Assembly (NCBI GenBank): GCA_023436525.1
Contig: JAEZIW010000030.1
Location: forward strand, 1-9,097
Source: Bacillota bacterium
GTDB taxonomy: Bacteria > Bacillota > Clostridia > Christensenellales > SZUA-584
Direction of reading: 5' to 3'
Length of the DNA: 9,097 nucleotides
Position 1 is the first letter of the stretch. Each line of letters opens with the position of its first letter. A model generated the notes under the pieces. That model was not told the DNA's origin. It searched no databases and saw nothing but the letters and a program-made list of their open reading frames with translations. The translations under genes and the position numbers were made by a program. Positions 1 through 5,283 of this stretch are shown piece by piece.

Positions 1-925
1 CCATCAGCACCATTTTAGAGCGGAATATTTCGGTGATGATGTCGTTCTTATCTTCTTTTGCCGCATTAAAAAGCTTCACCGTCACACCAGGGTCCTGCTC
101 GTTAATACCCGACGCTATCGCCTCGGCCATAAGCCGGGTCGCTCCCCACATAGAATCGTAGACGATCGTGATCTGGTTTTCCTGATAGGCATCTGCCCAA
201 GAGAGGTATTGATGCACGATTTGTGCGGGGTCGTCCTTCCATATCACACCGTGGCTCGGGCAGATCATGCTGACCGGCAGTCCAAAGCCGAGCACTTCAT
301 TTATTTTTTTAGTCACCAGCGGCGAAAACGGGGTTAATATGTTTGCGTAATATTTAATCGCCTCATTGTATAGCTCGCCGGTGTCCACGGAATCATTATA
401 AAGTGATTCTGTGGCAAAATGCTGGCCGAACGCGTCGTTGGAAAACAGTATGTTGTCTCCCGTCATATAGGTGAACATGCTGTCCGGCCAGTGCAGCATC
501 GGTGCTTCAATAAATATCAGCTTGGAGCTGCCGAGCTCAAGCGCGTCGCCGGTTTTCACCGGAACAAAGTTCCAGTCTGCGTGGTAATGGCCCTTTAAAG
601 ATTTAATGCCGTTGGCCGTGCAGTAAATCGGTGTATTGGGAATATGGCGCATCAGCTCGGGCAGCGCGCCGCTGTGGTCTACCTCGGCGTGGTTCGCGAT
701 GATAAAATCAATGTCATTAAGGTCGATCTCTTCGCTGAGCCTGGACACGAACTCTTTATCAAAGGGCTGCCAGACCGTGTCGATCAGAACGTTTTTTCCG
801 TCCCGAATGAGATAAGAATTGTAAGACGAGCCTTTGCGTGTTGAGTATTCGTCCCCGTGAAACCGTTTCAGCTCCCAGTCCACTTTCCCAACCCATGAGA
901 CCTTATCGGTTAACTTTTTGCCCAT
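1..925 (-). CDS. fprA: A-type flavodiiron protein (FprA family), C-terminus beyond the window
   Basis: Reading the minus strand from the ATG at 925 gives about 308 open residues that run off the left edge; the family is usually near 400. Residues 1-250 are the metallo-beta-lactamase-like diiron domain. The ligand set is visible: H79-x-E81-x-D83-H84 (in NHAEVDHSG), H145 (LHWPD), D164 (SNDAFG) and H225 (PSHG). A flavodoxin domain begins near residue 252, with the FMN phosphate loop at 256-263 (YDSMWGAT). In the family these cytoplasmic enzymes reduce O2 to water, or NO to N2O, protecting anaerobes. The start is supported by AGGAGG 8 bases upstream. No C-terminal rubredoxin module can be judged. 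The gene diverges from the small gene at 1128, and a perfect palindrome at 984-997 lies in its upstream region. Family assignment is firm; preferred substrate (O2 or NO) is not decided. Confidence 0.95.
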   Translation of the reverse strand, partial: MGKKLTDKVSWVGKVDWELKRFHGDEYSTRKGSSYNSYLIRDGKNVLIDTVWQPFDKEFVSRLSEEIDLNDIDFIIANHAEVDHSGALPELMRHIPNTPIYCTANGIKSLKGHYHADWNFVPVKTGDALELGSSKLIFIEAPMLHWPDSMFTYMTGDNILFSNDAFGQHFATESLYNDSVDTGELYNEAIKYYANILTPFSPLVTKKINEVLGFGLPVSMICPSHGVIWKDDPAQIVHQYLSWADAYQENQITIVYDSMWGATRLMAEAIASGINEQDPGVTVKLFNAAKEDKNDIITEIFRSKMVLM

Positions 926-983
926 GTTTAAGTCCTCCTTTTTTCTCCTGTTTTGAACATAGCATAAGAAGGGATTATTATCC

Positions 984-997
984 GTTGCATTTGCAAC
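984..997. promoter_or_regulatory. Perfect palindrome upstream of the flavodiiron gene
   Basis: GTTGCA-TT-TGCAAC is a perfect 6-bp inverted repeat with a 2-base centre, about 60 bases upstream of the flavodiiron start codon. On the minus strand it is followed directly by GGATAATAAT, a possible -10, but I see no good -35. The position suits an operator for a dimeric regulator. The regulator cannot be named, as the site is not a classical FNR, Rex or PerR box by eye. Chance occurrence is possible. Confidence 0.3.
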
Positions 998-1127
998 AAA
1001 TGGGATTGTCTACAATTAAATATATACGGCATGAAAGACGGAGAATCCTGTCTGTATTATCAAATTTGTTTAATAAGACGAATCAAGAGGTATATAACAA
1101 TTAAATAACAATTGAGGAGGGCATACA

Positions 1128-1346
1128 TTGTCACAAAACGATATGAAGGCATCGGCGCTGAATGATGACAAATTGGACGCAATAAACGGCGGCATTACAC
1201 TTAAGCCCGATAGTGGCTTTTTCTCCGGTACTTACGAGTGCCAATGCGGATGCAATGATTTCAGGATATTCGGCGTGCTCAGAGACGGAAAATATGTTGA
1301 AATCGAATGTAAAAGATGCGGTGCGCATTACAATGTTTATAATTGA
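1128..1346 (+). CDS. Small peptide: double-glycine-type leader joined to a cysteine-rich zinc-ribbon-like core
   Basis: 72 residues starting at TTG, with GAGGAGG (1114-1120) 7 bases upstream. Residues 1-22 resemble the leaders of peptides exported and cut by C39-peptidase ABC transporters: an acidic helix with L11, L16 and I19 (LNDDKLDAINGG) ending in G21-G22. The remaining 50 residues carry C38-x-C40-x-C42, then C61-x2-C64 and H67, the spacing of a zinc-ribbon; the tail (IECKRCG) resembles small Com-like zinc fingers. No transporter, maturation enzyme or immunity gene is in the window. A weak promoter may lie near 1066-1096 (TTGTTT, 19 bases, TATATA). It could be a bacteriocin-like or signalling precursor, or a cytoplasmic zinc-ribbon protein whose N-terminus resembles a leader by chance. 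Coding status is well supported by the ribosome site and the terminator that follows; function is unknown. Confidence 0.7.
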   Translation: MSQNDMKASALNDDKLDAINGGITLKPDSGFFSGTYECQCGCNDFRIFGVLRDGKYVEIECKRCGAHYNVYN

Positions 1347-1365
1347 TTGACGACGATAGCTGTTT

Positions 1366-1403
1366 AGGGCTCTGCGGAAAAGCAAAACCGCAGAGCCTGT
1401 TTT
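1366..1403 (+). terminator. Intrinsic terminator after the small cysteine-rich gene
   Basis: GGCTCTGCGG (1368-1377) pairs perfectly with CCGCAGAGCC (1388-1397) around a 10-base loop, followed by TGTTTT. It begins 20 bases after the stop of the gene at 1128. The stem is strong but the T-run is short and interrupted, so termination may be partial. Confidence 0.65.
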
Positions 1404-1472
1404 CATGTGTGTAAAGACGACTTGTGTATATGTTCGGAATTATCTTTCAGGACTATAGGACACTGTTGAAGC

Positions 1473-1509
1473 AATCAGGTGTGCCGATAAGCATGATAAC
1501 ACCTTGATT
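1473..1509 (-). terminator. Weak stem-loop beyond the phosphatase-like gene
   Basis: AATCAGGTGT (1473-1482) pairs with ACACCTTGATT (1499-1509) with one bulged base and a 16-base loop, just past the 3' end of the minus-strand gene. There is no T-run on the minus strand, so it may be a transcript-end stem rather than a true intrinsic terminator. Confidence 0.3.
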
Positions 1510-1513
1510 ATAT

Positions 1514-2305
1514 TTACAGCGCGGACAGCAGCTCGCGCATTTCCTGCTTAATCCCGGGGGAGACGGCGGCAAAGCTCATACGCTCGCCGATCTCTGTAAC
1601 AGGAGGCAGCGGCTTGCCATCAAAGCTGAGCAGCACAGCGCCCGCTTCCTCCGCAATCAGCCGCCCGGCTGCCGCTTCGATAAACGACTGAGAGCGCCCG
1701 ATCGCCGCGTCAATACGTCCGCTTGCCATATGGCAAAGCGACAATGAAAATGCCGCTCCGGTGCGCATGTCCTGCGCCTGCGAAACAAGGCTGCGCAGTG
1801 CAACCTCCTTGCCGGTGCGCAGCGACTTGTGATCAAACGATATATAAGCGTCTGTCATGCTTTCACAGCGTGAGACGCCGATGCTTTTGCCGTTCATGTA
1901 AGCGCCGAGGCTTTTCACGGCGTGAAAAAGCTCTGCGTGAGACGGGTCGAACACCATTGCGGCTTTCATTTCCTTACCTTCTATATAGGCGGCGGCTATG
2001 CAGCTATCGCGCAGCCCGCGCGCATGCGCGCCTCGCCCGCTGAGCGAGCAAATCACGAAGCACACCCCGTTATTCAATGCCGATTGATTTGAATAATCAT
2101 CAAGCTGAGTGAGGCTTCGCGCCATCACGGGCACGGCGAGGCTGTCGGCCAGCAACGCAAAAGGGGTGCTTTGTTCATCAAACCAGCTTTTCAGCAACGC
2201 TTTAGTTGCCGCTTCGCCCGCGCTTTGTGCACCATGAGCTTTGAGCGCGTCCGCAGCTGCGAACACGGCATCCTTCATATAATAGACTGCTTGTTTTTCC
2301 AGCAT
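1514..2305 (-). CDS. Inositol monophosphatase-family protein with lost catalytic motifs (probable pseudoenzyme)
   Basis: 263 residues, the normal family length; ATG at 2305 has GAGGT about 9 bases upstream. The second half follows the family closely: a VFDPSHAELFHA stretch (118-129), GAYMNGKSIGVS (134-145), and a terminal AAAGRLIAEEAGAVL block (211-225). The catalytic motifs are degenerate. The GEES motif is LADS (52-55). The DPxDGT metal motif reads CSLSGR (86-91), so both aspartates are gone (C86, S89). The WDxAAG motif is IEAAAG (209-214). Active members use these acids to hold Mg2+ or Li+ and hydrolyse phosphate from inositol phosphate, fructose-1,6-bisphosphate or PAP. This protein therefore probably cannot hydrolyse phosphate by the usual mechanism and may bind a ligand or regulate. 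It is transcribed alone from the promoter at 2339-2368. The reading frame is intact, which argues against a decaying gene. Confidence 0.85.
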   Translation of the reverse strand: MLEKQAVYYMKDAVFAAADALKAHGAQSAGEAATKALLKSWFDEQSTPFALLADSLAVPVMARSLTQLDDYSNQSALNNGVCFVICSLSGRGAHARGLRDSCIAAAYIEGKEMKAAMVFDPSHAELFHAVKSLGAYMNGKSIGVSRCESMTDAYISFDHKSLRTGKEVALRSLVSQAQDMRTGAAFSLSLCHMASGRIDAAIGRSQSFIEAAAGRLIAEEAGAVLLSFDGKPLPPVTEIGERMSFAAVSPGIKQEMRELLSAL

Positions 2306-2338
2306 GTGAAAGACCTCGAATTAAGTATTGATGGATAG

Positions 2339-2368
2339 ATTATACCACACGATGCACCCAAATTTGAA
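2339..2368 (-). promoter_or_regulatory. Promoter of the phosphatase-like gene
   Basis: On the minus strand, TTCAAA (2368-2363), an 18-base spacer and a perfect TATAAT (2344-2339) preceded by TG-n (extended -10). The inferred start near 2332 gives a leader of about 27 bases before the ATG at 2305. Confidence 0.6.
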
Positions 2369-2396
2369 AAAAGATGAAAAATATCGGAAAGTCCAA

Positions 2397-2426
2397 TTCG
2401 CATGTCATCACGAAATATGGTATAAT
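2397..2426 (+). promoter_or_regulatory. Promoter of the lipoprotein operon
   Basis: TTCGCA (2397-2402), an 18-base spacer and a perfect TATAAT (2421-2426) with an extended -10 TGG at 2418-2420. It lies downstream of the first in-frame ATG at 2374, so that ATG cannot be used from this promoter and translation must begin at 2461. It shares TGGTATAATC with the divergent promoter at 2339-2368. Confidence 0.65.
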
Positions 2427-2460
2427 CATGAAATTGAACATAACGCTTATGGAGGGCAAT

Positions 2461-3264
2461 ATGCTAAAACGCGGTATCATTTTGATTTCTTTAATTCTGT
2501 CACTATCAATCTTATTTTCGGGTTGCCTGTATGTGCACATCGGCGACGGCAATGCCATTGTGGGCAATGGCAAGATGGACAAAAAAACCGTCACGATAGA
2601 AAGCGACGTGACAGGTGTTGATAACAGGGCGTCAATTGATGTGGTGATTGATCCGGAATTGGACGGAGAAGCGGTTATTGAAGCAGAGAGCAACATTATT
2701 GACTATGTTGAGTTAAAACAAAATGCTTCAGGCAGCCTCACTGTTGATTATAAGAAAAGTATCAATGTAACATTGAGCCGGGGCGTCACTGTACGCATAC
2801 CGGCGGTGAAAGGCGGTACCATAGCGGTAAACGGCAGCGGCAACATCACCGGTAACGATTTGCTTGAAAGCGATGCTTTTGATATTAGAATCATGGGCTC
2901 CGGCGATATCTCTTTAAAGCTGGCGGCTGACAATATAACAACGGAAATAAACGGCAGCGGCAATGTGACGCTTGAAGCGGATACCGGGATGCTGCTTGCT
3001 GGTGTATCCGGCTCCGGCGATATCTTGGTGAAGGGCACGGCGAAAAGTCTCAGCGTATCGATAAACGGCTCGGGTAATTTTGACGCAGCCAACTGTGCGG
3101 CGGAAACTGCCAATGTGATGGTGGCAGGCAGCGGCGACATAAGCGTGAATGTGTCGTCAGAGCTGACCGGCAGCATTAATGGCAGCGGCAATGTGCTTTA
3201 CTCAGGCGATCCGGACAGCGTTTCCGTAACAAACGGCGGCAGCGGCGATTTGATCAAACGGTAA
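2461..3264 (+). CDS. Lipoprotein with GIN/DUF2807-type beta-helix
   Basis: 267 residues from the ATG at 2461, with GGAGGG (2451-2456) just upstream. Residues 1-22 are a lipoprotein signal peptide: K3-R4, a hydrophobic run, then the lipobox LFSGC with lipidated C22, so the protein is anchored on the outer face of the membrane. From residue 124 to 263 the chain repeats eight times with a pitch of 18-21 residues, strictly alternating NGSGN (124, 164, 202, 240) with xGSGD (145, 183, 222, 259). This is the hallmark of the GIN or putative auto-transporter-adhesin-head (DUF2807) domain, a parallel beta-helix. Function in the family is poorly known; envelope stress sensing and adhesion are both proposed roles by inference. 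It heads a four-gene operon; the next gene, a membrane protein, begins 24 bases later. Family assignment is strong, role unknown. Confidence 0.88.
   Translation: MLKRGIILISLILSLSILFSGCLYVHIGDGNAIVGNGKMDKKTVTIESDVTGVDNRASIDVVIDPELDGEAVIEAESNIIDYVELKQNASGSLTVDYKKSINVTLSRGVTVRIPAVKGGTIAVNGSGNITGNDLLESDAFDIRIMGSGDISLKLAADNITTEINGSGNVTLEADTGMLLAGVSGSGDILVKGTAKSLSVSINGSGNFDAANCAAETANVMVAGSGDISVNVSSELTGSINGSGNVLYSGDPDSVSVTNGGSGDLIKR
2830..3249 (+). repeat. Eight in-frame coding repeats encoding alternating NGSGN and GSGD turns
   Basis: A core related to aaacggcagcggcaa recurs at roughly 57-base steps and alternates with a second core related to ggctccggcgat. Synonymous drift between copies (ggcagcggc, ggctccggc, ggctcgggt) shows that the protein pattern, rather than recent DNA duplication, is being kept. 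Confidence 0.8.
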
Positions 3265-3288
3265 CGGGTAATCCCGGCAGGTGGCGGA

Positions 3289-3702
3289 ATGAAAACGGCA
3301 CTGAGAATCATTGCGGTCATATTTTTGATCGGCGGCGTGATGGGGCTGGCTAAAGGCCTCCTTCCGCAACTGGAATGGCTGAACTTCCGCTCATTATTGG
3401 GCGCAGGGGGTTCAACCGACCACCCGGCGTTCATGCTTGCCATTGAGCGCGTTTACGGGATCGTGATGGCCGCGCTCGAAGTGCTGATGGCTGTTCTTTT
3501 GTTGGTATTTGGATTAAAGCACTTCAAGCTGGCGCTTGCTGTTACCGGCATCAATACACTTGGTTGCGTGGTGGCGGTAATTGTGGGCGATATGTTTGCG
3601 ATTGTCAGCCTGCTCGTAAGGATCGCTGTGATTATTTTGCTTGTACACGTTTTTCGTAGGGAAAAGGCGACAAGACAAGACGCAGGGGCTATGGAGGGGT
3701 AA
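3289..3702 (+). CDS. Small four-helix membrane protein, function unknown
   Basis: 137 residues; ATG preceded by AGGTGG (3279-3284) with a short 4-base gap. Four hydrophobic segments are visible: about 5-25, 55-76, 81-100 and 103-122, followed by a basic cytoplasmic tail (FRREKATRQ). The loop after helix 1 (27-53) is the only long soluble part. No catalytic motif or family is recognised. It follows the lipoprotein gene by 24 bases and is followed by the acetyltransferase after only 4 bases, so it is almost certainly co-transcribed. The basic tail after the last helix suggests a C-terminus inside the cell under the positive-inside rule. Confidence 0.75.
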   Translation: MKTALRIIAVIFLIGGVMGLAKGLLPQLEWLNFRSLLGAGGSTDHPAFMLAIERVYGIVMAALEVLMAVLLLVFGLKHFKLALAVTGINTLGCVVAVIVGDMFAIVSLLVRIAVIILLVHVFRREKATRQDAGAMEG

Positions 3703-3706
3703 AACA

Positions 3707-4255
3707 GTGAACGACAGCGCGGGATGGGAGATTCGTGATCTTAAGCCTCATGAGCAGCCTATGCTCAGAGATTTCCTGTACGAGGCGGTCTTCCGGCGAG
3801 AGGATCAGCCGCCGTATCCCAGAGAGATCATTGAGGAACCGGCTGTGCGCGTTTATATCGAGGGTTGGGGTCGACCGGATGATATCTGCCTTGTGGCCCA
3901 TGCGGACGGCGGCATGGCGGGCGCTGTATGGACGCGTATTCTGACCGGCGAAAAAAAGGGGTTTGGGTATGTGGACGACGAAACGCCGGAGCTGGCCATT
4001 TCGCTTTTCCAGCAGTACCGAGGGCACGGGCTGGGCACGAGGCTGATGCAGGCTATTATTAACAGACTGACAGCTGACGGCTATCGTCAGGTATCGCTGA
4101 GTGTCACAAAGGACAATCCCGCGTGCCGTTTGTATCAAAGGCTCGGGTTTCAGACGATTTTTGAAAACGACGATGATTATTTAATGGTGCTTAACATAGC
4201 CGATGTGAGCGAACGGTTAATTAAAGAGGCTGGAGGAAAAAGCGACGGACAATAA
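3707..4255 (+). CDS. GNAT-family N-acetyltransferase
   Basis: 182 residues from the GTG at 3707, chosen because GGAGGGG (3693-3699) sits 7 bases upstream; an upstream in-frame ATG at 3641 would overlap the previous gene by 62 bases and lacks a ribosome site. The acetyl-CoA pyrophosphate-binding motif A is clear at 102-112 (QQYRGHGLGTR, with the R/Q-x-x-G-x-G/A pattern), and motif B is at 137-148 (NPACRLYQRLGF). Residues 7-80 hold the usual beta strands and variable acceptor-binding part. Such enzymes move an acetyl group from acetyl-CoA to an amine; the acceptor cannot be predicted. Third gene of the operon. Confidence 0.88.
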   Translation: MNDSAGWEIRDLKPHEQPMLRDFLYEAVFRREDQPPYPREIIEEPAVRVYIEGWGRPDDICLVAHADGGMAGAVWTRILTGEKKGFGYVDDETPELAISLFQQYRGHGLGTRLMQAIINRLTADGYRQVSLSVTKDNPACRLYQRLGFQTIFENDDDYLMVLNIADVSERLIKEAGGKSDGQ

Positions 4256-4256
4256 A

Positions 4257-4520
4257 TTGCTTGTCAGCGTTAAATACACGGTGAAGCCCGGCATGCGGGA
4301 TGAGTTTTTCCGGAAGGTTTTCGAGCAGGGGATTATCAGCGATTCGAGAGCCGAGGCGGGCAACATAAAATATGAGTATGCCGCTTCGCTTGAATCGGAT
4401 GATGTGCTGTGCCTGTTTGAGGTTTGGAACAGTGATGAGTCATTTATGCTGCACGGAAAGACACCGCACTATCAAAAGCTGCAGGCGCTTAAGCAGCAGT
4501 ATGTCGCAGGTGTCTCTTGA
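4257..4520 (+). CDS. ABM-fold (antibiotic biosynthesis monooxygenase) domain protein
   Basis: 87 residues from TTG 4257, the typical single-domain length. The pattern matches the ABM/quinol monooxygenase-like ferredoxin fold: an initial strand VSVKYTVKPG (3-12), RAEAGNIKYEY (31-41), FEVWNSDESFMLH (54-66) and PHYQKL (70-75). Members act as homodimers; some oxidise quinols or aromatic polyketides without a cofactor, and many have no known substrate. The start is uncertain. The only ribosome site, TGGAGG (4231-4236), is 20 bases before TTG 4257, too far, but lies 8 bases before the in-frame ACG at 4245 (ACG GAC AAT AAA TTG), where an ATG would be expected. The gene overlaps or abuts the acetyltransferase stop and closes the operon. 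Confidence 0.82.
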   Translation: MLVSVKYTVKPGMRDEFFRKVFEQGIISDSRAEAGNIKYEYAASLESDDVLCLFEVWNSDESFMLHGKTPHYQKLQALKQQYVAGVS

Positions 4521-4528
4521 GAAATACA

Positions 4529-4551
4529 GCGTCAGCGAACAGCGCTGACGC
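4529..4551. other. Stable stem-loop at the end of the lipoprotein operon
   Basis: GCGTCAGCG (4529-4537) pairs perfectly with CGCTGACGC (4543-4551) around a 5-base loop, 9 bases after the last stop. No T-run follows on the plus strand, so it looks like a 3'-end-protecting or Rho-type stem rather than a classical intrinsic terminator. The next 47 bases hold nothing I can identify. Confidence 0.45.
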
Positions 4552-4598
4552 GCCCTTGGCAGCCCGGCGGCGTATGTTGGCGGTTAATGAATACGTGT

Positions 4599-4645
4599 AA
4601 AAAAAAGGACGGAAAATAAACGAAAAAAGTCGGCCGTTGGTCGGC
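4599..4645. promoter_or_regulatory. Phased A-tracts and a GTCGGC direct repeat upstream of the ribosomal promoter
   Basis: A-runs at 4599-4606, 4613-4620 (interrupted) and 4623-4628 recur about every 11-12 bases, a pattern that bends DNA and can act like an UP element for RNA polymerase alpha. They are followed by GTCGGC at 4629-4634 and again at 4640-4645, 11 bases apart, ending 7 bases before the -35. The bend is plausible; a protein bound at the repeat is speculation. Confidence 0.35.
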
Positions 4646-4652
4646 ATAATTA

Positions 4653-4681
4653 TTGACAATGGTGCATGCTTGTGTTAGATT
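4653..4681 (+). promoter_or_regulatory. Main promoter of rpmG-secE-nusG-rplK-rplA
   Basis: Consensus TTGACA (4653-4658), a 17-base spacer and TAGATT (4676-4681) with an extended -10 TG at 4673-4674. The expected start is near 4688, giving a leader of about 65 bases before the rpmG ATG. Confidence 0.82.
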
Positions 4682-4687
4682 ACCAAT

Positions 4688-4730
4688 AGCGCTGTTTGAA
4701 AAGGCTCTGGGAGCCTTTTTTAAATGCGCT
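4688..4730 (+). terminator. Terminator-like hairpin in the rpmG leader (possible attenuator)
   Basis: AAAAGGCTC (4699-4707) pairs perfectly with GAGCCTTTT (4711-4719) around a TGG loop, and the run of six T ends at 4721. An outer helix AGCGC (4688-4692) with GCGCT (4726-4730) would close the whole leader into one stem starting at the inferred first transcribed base. Because promoter and gene flank it, transcription must read through it to reach rpmG. It could be an attenuator, or a 5' stem that stabilises the mRNA. Confidence 0.6.
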
Positions 4731-4752
4731 GATACCAGATTGGAGGATGACC

Positions 4753-4902
4753 ATGCGTACCAAGATAACACTGGCCTGCACAGAGTGCAAGCAGAGAAAT
4801 TACGACACAATGAAGAACAAGAAAAACGATCCTGACAGGCTGGAAATGAACAAATACTGCCGTTTCTGCAAGAAACACACCGTACACAAGGAAACCAAAT
4901 AG
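4753..4902 (+). CDS. rpmG: 50S ribosomal protein L33
   Basis: 49 residues, the standard length; ATG has GGAGG (4742-4746) 6 bases upstream. Two pairs C9-x2-C12 and C36-x2-C39 form the zinc-binding ribbon, so this is the cysteine-containing (C+) form, and a zinc-free paralogue may exist elsewhere. The core (VTLACTEC-like start, KYCRFCKKHTVHKE end) is typical. L33 sits near the E site of the 50S subunit. First gene of the cluster; secE follows after 53 bases that hold only a weak AAACC/GGTTT hairpin at 4906-4921. Confidence 0.96.
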   Translation: MRTKITLACTECKQRNYDTMKNKKNDPDRLEMNKYCRFCKKHTVHKETK

Positions 4903-4955
4903 TATAAACCTTGTGTGGTTTGGGTATTTTATTAAACGTTTAGGATGTGAGGGTT

Positions 4956-5228
4956 ATGGCAAAAGCAAAACTTCTCGGAAACGATCGCAAGGAGAAGCTG
5001 GAGCAGCAAAAGAAAGCTGCAAAAAAAGCGAACAAGAAAAAAAGAAAGAGTCCGGCCAGAGTATTTAAGGATATCATTTCCGAACTGAAAAAAGTGACAT
5101 GGCCGACAGCGAAGGACCTTATAAAATACGCGGGAGCTGTTATTGCATTCATCTTAGTCGTTGCTGTTTTGGTCTACCTTATAGACTTAGGCCTCAGTTC
5201 TTTGTTCGACCTTGTTCTGAATAAATAA
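4956..5228 (+). CDS. secE: Preprotein translocase subunit SecE
   Basis: 90 residues from ATG 4956, preferred over an in-frame GTG at 4947 because the AGGA/GAGG ribosome site (4942-4953) overlaps that GTG. SecE is the small essential clamp around SecY in the Sec channel. Residues 1-33 are a very basic lysine- and alanine-rich extension likely to form a helix. Residues 37-51 hold the conserved amphipathic segment FKDIISELKKVTWPT. One membrane helix spans about 58-77. Bacilli usually have near 60 residues; the longer basic start is common in Clostridia. Its nusG neighbour is the near-universal arrangement. Confidence 0.95.
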   Translation: MAKAKLLGNDRKEKLEQQKKAAKKANKKKRKSPARVFKDIISELKKVTWPTAKDLIKYAGAVIAFILVVAVLVYLIDLGLSSLFDLVLNK

Positions 5229-5241
5229 GGAGGCGCGCTGC

Positions 5242-5283
5242 GTGTCATTCGATTGCGGCGGCGCACATGATGTTAATGTCTGA
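5242..5283 (+). CDS. Possible 13-codon leader peptide overlapping the nusG start
   Basis: The best ribosome site between secE and nusG, TAAGGAGG (5226-5233), is placed 8 bases before GTG 5242, which opens a 13-codon frame (MSFDCGGAHDVNV) ending at TGA 5281-5283, inside the nusG start region. The nusG ATG codons at 5267, 5270 and 5276 lie in another frame without a good site of their own. Translation of this mini-frame could deliver ribosomes to nusG by coupling. There is no independent evidence that the peptide matters. Confidence 0.35.
   Translation: MSFDCGGAHDVNV

Noticed and set aside
838..1104. Open frame of 88 codons between the flavodiiron gene and the small peptide gene
   Set aside because: It overlaps the flavodiiron start antisense, has no ribosome site and reads as low-complexity, unlike a real protein.
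2374..2460. In-frame upstream ATG extending the lipoprotein by 29 residues
   Set aside because: The promoter -10 at 2421-2426 lies inside it, and the signal peptide and ribosome site both fit the ATG at 2461.
4653..4835. Frame of 60 codons overlapping rpmG in another phase
   Set aside because: It starts in the promoter and covers rpmG, whose four cysteines and ribosome site mark it as the real gene.
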